DNA from: Bifidobacterium breve
Lineage (GTDB): Bacteria; Actinomycetota; Acidimicrobiia; Acidimicrobiales; Ilumatobacteraceae
NCBI GenBank assembly: GCA_943325425.2
Contig: CALPPJ020000111.1
Location: 1-5,584, forward strand
Direction: 5' to 3'
Length of the DNA stretch: 5,584 bases
Shown: positions 1-5,584 of the stretch, piece after piece
Layout of the letters: the number at the start of each line of letters is the position of its first letter
Numbering within the stretch: position 1 is the first letter of the stretch
Position numbers and translations under genes: made by a program
The notes under the pieces: model-generated
Told to the model about the DNA's origin: nothing
Databases searched by the model: none
What the model saw: only the letters and a program-made list of their open reading frames with translations

Positions 1-663
1 GATGAAATGGCATTCTTGATTTCGGCCGTGATGTCGGCTGGTCAGGCGGTGATCGATGCCGGTGCTGGCGAAACTGGAATTATTGAGCAATTGTCGCGCC
101 TTGATGAATTGGCAGCAGCGGTGCCATCTCCAACCTTTGGCGGAATCGCCCAGTTTCTGTTCACGGGAGCTGATGCCTTTGTGGGTAATCGGGCTGAGTA
201 CTACGACCCTGACAATTCACTCTTGTCGAGGGTGCTTGATCGGCGAGCCGGAATACCGATTTCACTGTCGGTGATCATGATGGAAGTCGGTCGACGTTTA
301 GGTGTGCCAATTGTTGGAATTGGCATGCCTGGGCATTTTTTGGTGGCCCTGGCTCCGTCGAGTAGTGGGATTCCTGAAACCTTTGCCGATCCATTTCAGG
401 AGGGGAGGATTCTGGATGCAAGCCAATGTCAGGAAATCTTTCATCAAATGGCCGGCGTGCATCAGACGTTTCACCAAGGTTTTTTGGCTCCGGTACACCC
501 CATGGCCATCGTGGAGCGCATGTTGAACAACTTGAAGGCGATTTACATCTCGCGCTCGGATCATGAGGGTTTGCGCAATGTGATGACTTTGCGCTCATAC
601 TTTCCGGGTTTGGGTAAGAGTGAGCGGGATGAATTCTTGCGATTGATGGCGCCGCTCAACTGA
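1..663 (+). CDS. SirB1-family transglutaminase-like protein, 5' partial
   Basis: This is a SirB1 / transglutaminase-like (Transglut_core2 type) protein whose biochemical role is not established. Numbering from the ATG at 7, the family core is visible: GNRAEYYDPDNS (60-71), the VLDRRAGIPISLS stretch (76-88), GMPGHFLV with His110 (106-113) and ADPF with Asp128 (127-130). These match the His and Asp of the transglutaminase triad. The position expected for the nucleophilic Cys, in the IPISLS segment, appears to hold Ser, so protease or transferase activity is doubtful. The C-terminus (about 165-218) resembles the NLKAIY helix that begins the TPR-like tail of the family, but the tail is short. The two codons before the ATG (Asp-Glu) are in frame, and the family usually has an LDEAALLI-like helix exactly here, so the true start is probably upstream of the window and the ATG at 7 is internal. 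The stop is TGA at 661-663. No signal peptide or membrane segment is visible. Family assignment is firm; function is unknown. Confidence 0.88.
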   Translation, partial: DEMAFLISAVMSAGQAVIDAGAGETGIIEQLSRLDELAAAVPSPTFGGIAQFLFTGADAFVGNRAEYYDPDNSLLSRVLDRRAGIPISLSVIMMEVGRRLGVPIVGIGMPGHFLVALAPSSSGIPETFADPFQEGRILDASQCQEIFHQMAGVHQTFHQGFLAPVHPMAIVERMLNNLKAIYISRSDHEGLRNVMTLRSYFPGLGKSERDEFLRLMAPLN

Positions 664-752
664 AGACGTTTGATCCCGAATCCCTGTATCCGATACCGAA
701 ATTGCTGAAATGTTTGGCTAAGTTACCGAAAGATACTTTTGGTTCAAGAAGT

Positions 753-793
753 CGTTCATCAAAACACGTACTACAAGACACGTCCATCAAAAC
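753..793. repeat. Imperfect direct repeat upstream of the acyl-CoA dehydrogenase gene
   Basis: CGTTCATCAAAAC (753-765) recurs as CGTCCATCAAAAC (781-793) with one mismatch in 13, offset by 28 bases. A second, shorter repeat, ACACGT, lies between and against them at 764-769 and 778-783. Tandem copies just upstream of a start codon would suit a regulator binding site, but the second copy lies only 19 bases before the ATG, and no regulator gene is present in the window. The repeats are directly visible; a regulatory role is inference. Confidence 0.4.
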
Positions 794-800
794 TTTTAGC

Positions 801-806
801 AAGGGG
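801..806 (+). promoter_or_regulatory. Ribosome binding site that fixes the dehydrogenase start
   Basis: AAGGGG lies six bases before the ATG at 813. It is the best Shine-Dalgarno-like sequence ahead of any gene in this window. It favours the ATG at 813 over the in-frame TTG at 702, which would add 37 residues of basic, Ser-rich sequence that the family lacks. Confidence 0.7.
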
Positions 807-812
807 TTTTCC

Positions 813-2021
813 ATGAGCACAGCAACCGCCACTTTGACTGCCGATGAACGTCGGGTCTCTGACTTGGTCACCGAACTCTTAACTGAGTTTCCGCCGAAGT
901 CCACTGACCCAGTTGTTTTCTTGGGTGCGCAGTTCGATAAGGGCTTGGCTTGGGTGCATTTTGAGGAAGGGTTTGGTGGGCTTGGCCTCAACCCGAAAAT
1001 GCAACGATTAATTAACGAACGCATTTACGCTGAAGGAGCGCCGAACCCCGTTGCCCGAAATCCTATTGGTCACGGCATGTGTGGTCCGACGGTTGCGGTG
1101 TGGGGATCAGCGGAACAAAAGAAGCGTTATTTACGACCGCTTTTCACCGGTGAAGAAGTGTGGTGCCAGTTATTCTCCGAGCCCGGTTCAGGTTCCGACT
1201 TTGCAGGTTTGTCGGCCAAAGGTGTGCGCGATGGCGATGAATGGATCGCTAACGGTCAAAAGGTATGGACTACCTTGGCGCATTTGTCGCGTTGGGGCCT
1301 CTTGATTGTTCGTACCGATTCTGAAGCAGTGAAGCATGCGGGAATGACCGCCTTTGTCGTTGATATGCAGGCTCCTGGTGTTGAAGTTCGCCCGTTATAT
1401 CAGATCACTGGTGAGGCCGAATTCAACGAGGTGTATTTCACCGATGTTCGGATTCCGCACAGTGAAATGTTGGGCAGCGTTGGAGATGGATGGCGCGTCT
1501 CGCTGACCACTTTGATGAATGAACGAGTATCAATTGGTGGAGCGATTCCGGGCAAGGGCTCAGGAGCGATTCGCGATGCGGTCAAGGTTTGGAATTCATT
1601 GTCCGTTGACCAACGCGACCCCGCAACGCGCGATGAACTCATGAAGTTGTGGGTTCGTGCTGAATTGCTTAGGCTCACCAATATTCGTGCTTCGCAGAAT
1701 CGAAAAATGGGCGATCCGGGACCTGAAGGTTCAATCGCGAAATTGGCGATGGCCGAACTTCACAAAGACATCTATTCATTTGCGGTATCGATGATGGGTG
1801 CCGATGGAATGTTGTTCCCCAGCGGATATCAGATGATCCGGCCTGAACACGCCATGGGATTAGAAAACCCACAAAAGGCTTTCTTACGCAGTCGCGCTAA
1901 CTCAATTGAGGGCGGTACGAGTGAAGTGATGCGCAATATCTTGGGTGAACGAGTTCTTGGTCTGCCTGGTGATGTACGTGTTGACCGCGATATGGCCTGG
2001 AGCAAAGTTCCGCGGAACTGA
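813..2021 (+). CDS. Acyl-CoA dehydrogenase (FadE-like)
   Basis: This FAD-dependent acyl-CoA dehydrogenase of 402 residues would introduce the alpha-beta double bond into an acyl-CoA thioester and pass electrons to electron-transfer flavoprotein in the cytoplasm. The fold is complete: an N-terminal helical domain (about 1-115), a beta domain with the flavin/substrate signature FSEPGSGSD (121-129) and ANGQKVWTT (146-154), and a C-terminal helical domain (about 228-402). The segment SIEGGTSEVMRNILGERVLG (364-383) is the C-terminal family signature, and Glu366 occupies the position of the catalytic base. Length is normal for the family (about 380-400). The start at 813 is chosen for its AAGGGG ribosome binding site and because family similarity begins after it. 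Chain length or substrate cannot be read from sequence; branched-chain, fatty or steroid-side-chain acyl-CoAs are all possible. It follows the SirB1-family gene after 149 bases, so it probably has its own promoter, and it converges on the CopD-like gene with 5 bases between stops. Confidence 0.95.
   Translation: MSTATATLTADERRVSDLVTELLTEFPPKSTDPVVFLGAQFDKGLAWVHFEEGFGGLGLNPKMQRLINERIYAEGAPNPVARNPIGHGMCGPTVAVWGSAEQKKRYLRPLFTGEEVWCQLFSEPGSGSDFAGLSAKGVRDGDEWIANGQKVWTTLAHLSRWGLLIVRTDSEAVKHAGMTAFVVDMQAPGVEVRPLYQITGEAEFNEVYFTDVRIPHSEMLGSVGDGWRVSLTTLMNERVSIGGAIPGKGSGAIRDAVKVWNSLSVDQRDPATRDELMKLWVRAELLRLTNIRASQNRKMGDPGPEGSIAKLAMAELHKDIYSFAVSMMGADGMLFPSGYQMIRPEHAMGLENPQKAFLRSRANSIEGGTSEVMRNILGERVLGLPGDVRVDRDMAWSKVPRN
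2006..2019. other. Perfect 14-base palindrome at the dehydrogenase 3' end
   Basis: AGTTCCGCGGAACT at 2006-2019 equals its own reverse complement. In RNA it could form a five-pair stem with a CGCG loop. It lies in the last codons of the dehydrogenase and reaches into the stop codon. An alternative, mutually exclusive hairpin pairs CGGA/CTGA (2013-2016, 2018-2021) with TCAG/TCCG (2027-2030, 2033-2036) and involves both stop codons. Either could contribute to ending two converging transcripts, but no good T-tract follows on either strand, so I do not call it an intrinsic terminator. Confidence 0.35.
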
Positions 2022-2026
2022 GGTCT

Positions 2027-2437
2027 TCAGCGTCCGGTTTGCAACAAAATGCCGACGAACATTGCGCCAAGCGATGTGAGTAATCCAAGCGCTCCACCGA
2101 GTGCTAACGCCAGTTTGGTTCTGCCGACCGAATGAATGACTGCGAACATCGCAGTTGCCATCGCAAGTAAAACGTGGACGAACATGGTGACTTGATATTC
2201 GGTTGACATATCGCCAACTTTGATCTCGAGAATGTTCCACATTCCGGTGACAACTACGACAGCAAACGCCGGCCAAGCCACTCGGGCAAATCCGTTAGCG
2301 GCGACCTTGAGTGTTTCTGGTGCAACTTGTCGGAGTTTGGGTACAAGAGCACCAAGAACGATTTGTCCGCCGACCCACACTGATGCCGCGAGGATGTGTA
2401 GAAAAAGTCGAATGGAGTCGGCTGAAGGCGTAATCAT
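2027..2437 (-). CDS. Small CopD-like four-helix membrane protein
   Basis: This 136-residue integral membrane protein has four predicted hydrophobic segments: about 9-31, 53-69, 83-104 and 109-133. The first carries HILAASVWVGGQ with His14, a pattern typical of the CopD (copper resistance D) superfamily of membrane proteins. Further histidines lie within or at the edge of helix three (His88, His102), and Trp21, Trp55 and Trp67 sit at or near helix ends. Such paired intramembrane histidines could bind copper or haem, but no metal has been shown and CopD-like annotation is broad. The ATG at 2437 starts 12 bases after the ispH stop on the same strand, so the two genes are probably co-transcribed with ispH first. 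No good Shine-Dalgarno is visible in that gap, so coupling to ispH translation is likely. The gene ends 5 bases from the convergent dehydrogenase stop. Membrane nature is firm, family likely, function unknown. Confidence 0.75.
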   Translation of the reverse strand: MITPSADSIRLFLHILAASVWVGGQIVLGALVPKLRQVAPETLKVAANGFARVAWPAFAVVVVTGMWNILEIKVGDMSTEYQVTMFVHVLLAMATAMFAVIHSVGRTKLALALGGALGLLTSLGAMFVGILLQTGR

Positions 2438-2449
2438 TTGACGAGTCTG

Positions 2450-3499
2450 TCACAAACTGGCGAGAACAGCGCTTGCGGCTAAGGCGCGGTCATCGACGTG
2501 TGGGCGATTGACCAGTGAACCACCAGACATCACTGTGATTGCCGTTTCGATCGCTGTTTGCAGGTCGCGCAGATTTCGTGGGGGAGGAAAGTACTCGTCT
2601 TCTTCGGTGTAGCGAACTTCTTCAACACCATTGGTCGGAGCAAGTCGCGCGATGACCGCGTCAACGAGTTCTTCGGGGGCTGATGCTCCAGCTGTCACGC
2701 CAACGATGCCGTGAAGATCGGTAGGTAGTTCGTTTTCGGTGTTAATTCGAAAGACTCTTTCGCAGCCGGCCTCGCGAGCGAGTCTTTCAAGGGCGCGGGT
2801 GTTTGATGAATTGGCTGAGCCGATCACAATGATGGCGTTGCAACGGGGTGCCATTGACATCAGTGCTGATTGACGATTCGTTGTAGCGAAACACAAATCA
2901 CTTCGACCAGGTGTCCACACTTTTGGAAAACGTTCTTGTACTCGTACAGCAACTTCTGCCCAGTCGCGATGCGACAGAGTTGTTTGTGCAAGTAGCGCTA
3001 CCGGTTCGCTGAACTCGGGAAGCGCGTTGACTTCTTCGATGGACTCAACGCGGGAAATTGCATCGGGGGCCACCGCCATCGTTCCGACAGCTTCTTCATG
3101 ACCCTCATGTCCGACATAGACAATTCGAAATCCCTTGGCCGATCGAACTTTGACTTCGTGGTGCACTTTTGTGACGAGGGGGCATACCGAATCAACAACA
3201 ACCGAACCGCGAGCACGAGCGGCTTCAACGACCTCTGGAGCAGAACCGTGAGCTGACAACATGATGGGCTTCCCTAGTGGGACCTCGTTGATGTCATCGA
3301 CGAAAATGACTCCGAGTTGCTCAAATCGTTCAACGACCAGTTTGTTGTGCACGATTTCGTGGTAGCAGTAGACCGGAGCGTCAAAACTACGAACCATCCA
3401 GGCCAATGCTTTGATCGCCATTTCAACGCCTGCACAAAAGCCACGTGGGGCGGCAAGCAAAACGCGATCGACATTCACAAGTGCGAGGCTAATGCTCAA
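2450..3499 (-). CDS. ispH: 4-hydroxy-3-methylbut-2-enyl diphosphate reductase (IspH/LytB)
   Basis: IspH is the last enzyme of the MEP pathway. It reduces HMBPP to IPP and DMAPP at a [4Fe-4S] cluster in the cytoplasm. The three cluster cysteines are present: Cys22 in RGFCAGVE, Cys106 in DSVCPLVTKVH and Cys203 in SDLCFATTNRQ. Substrate and catalytic residues known from E. coli are also in place: His51 (EIVHNK), His84 (SAHG), His134 and Glu136 (GHEGHEEAVGT), Thr173 (AQTTLS), the GSANSSN motif (227-233) and Ser273 (GASAPEE). The protein should be fully active. At 349 residues it exceeds E. coli IspH (316) by about ten residues at the N-terminus plus a C-terminal tail after PPPRNLR (about 313-349). 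The start used is a TTG at 3499; an in-frame GTG at 3478 (342 residues) is equally plausible because neither has a clear Shine-Dalgarno. An in-frame TGA at 3524-3526 rules out a longer form. The gene is divergent from the DUF512 gene and leads the CopD-like gene. Confidence 0.97.
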   Translation of the reverse strand: MSISLALVNVDRVLLAAPRGFCAGVEMAIKALAWMVRSFDAPVYCYHEIVHNKLVVERFEQLGVIFVDDINEVPLGKPIMLSAHGSAPEVVEAARARGSVVVDSVCPLVTKVHHEVKVRSAKGFRIVYVGHEGHEEAVGTMAVAPDAISRVESIEEVNALPEFSEPVALLAQTTLSHRDWAEVAVRVQERFPKVWTPGRSDLCFATTNRQSALMSMAPRCNAIIVIGSANSSNTRALERLAREAGCERVFRINTENELPTDLHGIVGVTAGASAPEELVDAVIARLAPTNGVEEVRYTEEDEYFPPPRNLRDLQTAIETAITVMSGGSLVNRPHVDDRALAASAVLASL

Positions 3500-3504
3500 G
3501 CGCG

Positions 3505-3521
3505 CACATTGAGAGAATGTG
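3505..3521. promoter_or_regulatory. Inverted repeat in the ispH / DUF512 divergent spacer
   Basis: CACATT (3505-3510), GAGAG (3511-3515) and AATGTG (3516-3521) form a perfect six-base inverted repeat with a five-base centre. It sits in the only 50 bases that separate the two divergent start codons, so it could be an operator for either or both genes. TTGACA, a perfect -35 hexamer on the minus strand, abuts it (TGTCAA at 3522-3527 on the plus strand), but the correctly spaced -10 position is GC-rich and poor. The dyad is seen directly; its function is inference. Confidence 0.35.
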
Positions 3522-3549
3522 TGTCAACAGCGCAGGTAGCCTGTGAAAT

Positions 3550-4974
3550 ATGTCCGTGAAGCAATCAGCACCCGTTGTGGTTGCGGTCACTCCAAACTCT
3601 CCGGCGGCACAGTCAGGGTTGCAGCCCGGAGATGAAGTTATTCGGCTCAACGGCATGGTGCCGCGAGACATTATTGAATGGCGTTTAATGGCTGACGAAG
3701 CCGAAGTTGAGATTGATTTTGTGCGGGGTGGTTTAGAAATGCAGACCACTGTGACAAAGAATGCGGGCGAGACGCTGGGAGCTGAAGTTGCGAGCGCATT
3801 GTTCGATCGGGTCCGCACGTGCGACAACCATTGCGCATTTTGTTTTATCTATCAATTACCTCCCGGTATGCGAAAGAGTTTGTACCTCAAAGATGATGAC
3901 TATCGGTTGAGTTTTCTGTACGGAAATTTCACAACATTGACGCGTTTCACCGAGGCTGACCTTGAGAGAGTCATTACCGAAGGCTTGTCGCCATTGAACG
4001 TGAGCATTCACGCCACGGATCCAGATGTTCGCAGCGAGATGTTGCGTAATCCTCGCGGTGGGATGAGTCTGCGATGGCTCACGCAATTACTTGAACATGA
4101 CATCACGGTTAATGGGCAAATCGTGGTGTGCCCTGGTATCAATGATGGAGCGGTTCTCGAAGATTCAATGATCGGAATTCTTGATCGATATGCCGATTTG
4201 CATCATGTAGCATTGGTGCCCCTTGGTATCAGCCGATACAACAATGAGTCATCAATGCGGGCCCATACGCAAGAAGAAGCTCGCGAAGTTGTTGAGTTAG
4301 TGCATCGGTGGCAAGAGATTTTCTTGACCCATGTCGGCCATCGCATGGTGTTTGCTGCTGATGAGTACTACTTGATGGCAGGAGTCGCCTTTCCGCCAGG
4401 CGAACATTACGAAGGCTTCGGTTTGCATGAAGATGGAATCGGCATGGCGCGTACCTTTGAGTGGGAGTTTGATGGTCGCCTTGAAGTTCCTACTGGTCCC
4501 CAGAGCGGTTTCTTCGCAGCAGTCGATGGCGCTCCGGCCGAGGGATATCGCGCCCCGCGAAACCCCGCTGGTGATACTGGTTTGAGGGGATGCGGGGGAT
4601 CGCAGGACGTTGGTTCGACGACGATTTCATTGACTCCACGGCGAAACGCTCCTGTTGGGATTTTGACAGCGCCTTATGGGGCTCAGGTTTTGCGGCCCCT
4701 GATTGAGCGATGCGGGCGTTCTGATGTGCGTCTCGTCACTGTTGAAAATGAGTTCTTTGGTGGAAATACCGCAGTGACTGGCTTAATGGTGGGTCAAGAC
4801 ATCGCTCGGGTGCTTCATAATGAGCCCGAAGGACACCGATATTTACTTCCGGACGTGTGTTTATCGGAAGGTCGTTTCCTTGACGGCTTGACGACGGCAG
4901 ACTTACCCCGTCCTGTTGAGGTCATCCCGACCGACGGAATTGCCTTACGGCGAGCATTGGAAATAACAAAATGA
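3550..4974 (+). CDS. PDZ / radical-SAM / DUF512 protein
   Basis: This 474-residue protein belongs to the DUF512 family, whose reaction is unknown. Its domains in order are: a PDZ-like domain (about 8-70, with SGLQPGDEVIRLNG at 22-35), a radical-SAM-type region whose CDNHCAFC motif (Cys91, Cys95, Cys98, a CX3CX2C pattern) should hold a [4Fe-4S] cluster, and the DUF512 C-terminal domain (about 260-474). Family landmarks are intact: QLPPGMRKSLYLKDDDYRLS (102-121), NVSIHATDP (150-158), IVVCPGINDG (191-200), DEYYLMAG (271-278) and ENEFFGGNTAVTGL (399-412). Further cysteines lie at 194, 348, 388 and 437. Residues about 313-368 form a Gly/Pro-rich stretch that looks like a loop or insertion. There is no signal peptide, so it should be cytoplasmic. 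The start is the ATG at 3550, with only a weak AGGT 12 bases upstream. Its TGA overlaps the der ATG (ATGA), so the two are translationally coupled. It probably modifies or inspects a macromolecule linked to Der's job, but that is inference. Confidence 0.93.
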   Translation: MSVKQSAPVVVAVTPNSPAAQSGLQPGDEVIRLNGMVPRDIIEWRLMADEAEVEIDFVRGGLEMQTTVTKNAGETLGAEVASALFDRVRTCDNHCAFCFIYQLPPGMRKSLYLKDDDYRLSFLYGNFTTLTRFTEADLERVITEGLSPLNVSIHATDPDVRSEMLRNPRGGMSLRWLTQLLEHDITVNGQIVVCPGINDGAVLEDSMIGILDRYADLHHVALVPLGISRYNNESSMRAHTQEEAREVVELVHRWQEIFLTHVGHRMVFAADEYYLMAGVAFPPGEHYEGFGLHEDGIGMARTFEWEFDGRLEVPTGPQSGFFAAVDGAPAEGYRAPRNPAGDTGLRGCGGSQDVGSTTISLTPRRNAPVGILTAPYGAQVLRPLIERCGRSDVRLVTVENEFFGGNTAVTGLMVGQDIARVLHNEPEGHRYLLPDVCLSEGRFLDGLTTADLPRPVEVIPTDGIALRRALEITK

Positions 4975-5584
4975 GTGAAGAAATAGAAATCCAACTTCCC
5001 GTAGCGGTCATTGTTGGTCGTCCCAATGTTGGCAAGAGCACCCTTTTTAATCGTGTCATCGGCGAGCAAGCAGCAATTGTTGAAGACCGACCCGGTGTCA
5101 CCCGAGACCGTAAAGAACTTGAGGCAAATTGGCTAGGCCATCGCTTCATGCTTGTCGATACCGGTGGTTGGATGCCTGGTGGTAGCGAACTTGACGCCAA
5201 AGTCAGTCGTCAAGTTGAGGCAGCGGTTCGCAATGCCGACCTCGTGATTTTTGTTGTTGACGGATCGGTCGGTGTCACCGACGATGATGAACTCATGGCT
5301 AGTTGGCTGCGCAAGTCGGCGGCAACCGTGATGTTGGTTGTTAACAAAGCCGACAATGATCGTCGTGAAGCTGATCGTTGGGATTTCTTATCTCTCGGTC
5401 TCGGTGACCCGTATCCCGTTAGCGCCTTGCACGGTCGACGGGCCGGTGACTTACTTGATGAAGTGATTGTGCGGATGCCGTCGTCACCACTAAGCGAGGA
5501 ATACATTCCGAATTACGGACTTGATCAAGAGATCATTCCTGTTGGTGAACAGAAGCCGCCGCGTGTTGCTCTTGTTGGTCGTCC
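4971..5584 (+). CDS. der: Ribosome-assembly GTPase Der (EngA), 3' partial
   Basis: Der/EngA is an essential GTPase with two tandem G domains and a KH-like C-terminus that acts in maturation of the 50S ribosomal subunit. The first 204 codons are in the window. G domain 1 is complete: P-loop GRPNVGKST (16-24), switch I PGVTRDR (41-47), DTGG (63-66), NKAD (125-128) and SALHG (151-155). An acidic linker follows (about 170-195), and then RVALVGRP (198-205) begins the P-loop of G domain 2, where the window ends; the last codon is incomplete. The gene is therefore cut by the window edge, not broken. The ATG at 4971 overlaps the TGA of the DUF512 gene by the ATGA arrangement. There is no strong ribosome binding site, which suits translational coupling. 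The two-domain layout excludes Era and single-domain GTPases. Confidence 0.97.
   Translation, partial: MSEEIEIQLPVAVIVGRPNVGKSTLFNRVIGEQAAIVEDRPGVTRDRKELEANWLGHRFMLVDTGGWMPGGSELDAKVSRQVEAAVRNADLVIFVVDGSVGVTDDDELMASWLRKSAATVMLVVNKADNDRREADRWDFLSLGLGDPYPVSALHGRRAGDLLDEVIVRMPSSPLSEEYIPNYGLDQEIIPVGEQKPPRVALVGR

Noticed and set aside
686..696. Short palindrome GTATC-C-GATAC after the SirB1-family stop, considered as a terminator
   Set aside because: A five-base stem with a one-base loop cannot form a hairpin, and no T-tract follows.
702..812. A 37-residue N-terminal extension of the acyl-CoA dehydrogenase from a TTG at 702
   Set aside because: It is basic and Ser-rich, has no family similarity and no ribosome binding site, and an ATG with AAGGGG follows at 813. 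The stretch is better read as upstream regulatory DNA.
656..1024. A 122-codon open frame on the minus strand opposite the spacer and dehydrogenase N-terminus
   Set aside because: No recognisable domain and no ribosome binding site; it is the shadow of a firmly assigned gene.
1902..2276. A 124-codon open frame on the minus strand spanning the convergent junction
   Set aside because: It overlaps both the dehydrogenase end and the CopD-like gene in the wrong frame, and its Arg/His/Cys-rich composition lacks domain features.
3489..3509. A six-codon reading frame (MCALEH) on the minus strand overlapping the ispH TTG start
   Set aside because: It could be imagined as a leader peptide with reinitiation at the GTG at 3478, but it has no ribosome binding site and such short frames arise by chance.
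3489..3827. A 112-codon open frame on the minus strand across the DUF512 gene start and the spacer
   Set aside because: It is antisense to the PDZ and CX3CX2C coding region, shows no recognisable family, and its Ser/Thr/Cys-rich composition fits a shadow frame.
4971..5584. Possibility that the truncated GTPase gene is a pseudogene
   Set aside because: The frame is open to the last base and stops in the middle of the second P-loop, so the truncation is due to the window edge.
1..5584. A defence, mobile or otherwise novel system
   Set aside because: No transposase, integrase, toxin, nuclease, CRISPR repeat or composition break was seen; all six genes belong to known chromosomal families.

Overview
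The window is ordinary bacterial chromosome, densely packed with protein genes. I see no RNA genes, insertion sequences, CRISPR array or phage signal. Base composition looks close to half G+C by eye, all five visible stop codons are TGA, and Shine-Dalgarno signals are mostly weak. An IspH (MEP-pathway isoprenoid synthesis), a soluble acyl-CoA dehydrogenase with an actinobacterial look, and an IspH / DUF512 radical-SAM / Der neighbourhood suggest a moderate-GC actinomycete, possibly from the Acidimicrobiia. That assignment is inference from protein style and gene order and was not tested.

Layout. (1) Positions 1-663, plus strand: the 3' part of a SirB1-family transglutaminase-like gene whose start lies outside the window. 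(2) Positions 664-812: a 149-base spacer with a 13-base imperfect direct repeat, then a clear ribosome binding site. (3) Positions 813-2021, plus strand: an acyl-CoA dehydrogenase. (4) Positions 2027-2437 and 2450-3499, minus strand: ispH followed 12 bases later by a small four-helix CopD-like membrane protein, probably one transcript. The membrane gene converges on the dehydrogenase with only 5 bases between the stop codons. (5) Positions 3500-3549: a 50-base divergent spacer holding an inverted repeat. (6) Positions 3550-4974, plus strand: a PDZ / radical-SAM / DUF512 protein. (7) Positions 4971-5584, plus strand: der (engA), starting in an ATGA overlap with the previous stop and running off the end of the window just as its second GTPase domain begins.

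How the genes may work together. The dehydrogenase is probably a stand-alone fatty-acid or acyl-CoA catabolic enzyme. ispH makes the isoprenoid precursors IPP and DMAPP with a [4Fe-4S] cluster. The DUF512 protein also carries a radical-SAM [4Fe-4S] motif and is translationally coupled to der, a GTPase needed for 50S ribosome assembly. The coupling between an uncharacterised radical-SAM protein and a ribosome-assembly GTPase is the most interesting biology here. The rest is housekeeping, and I found no convincing novel system.
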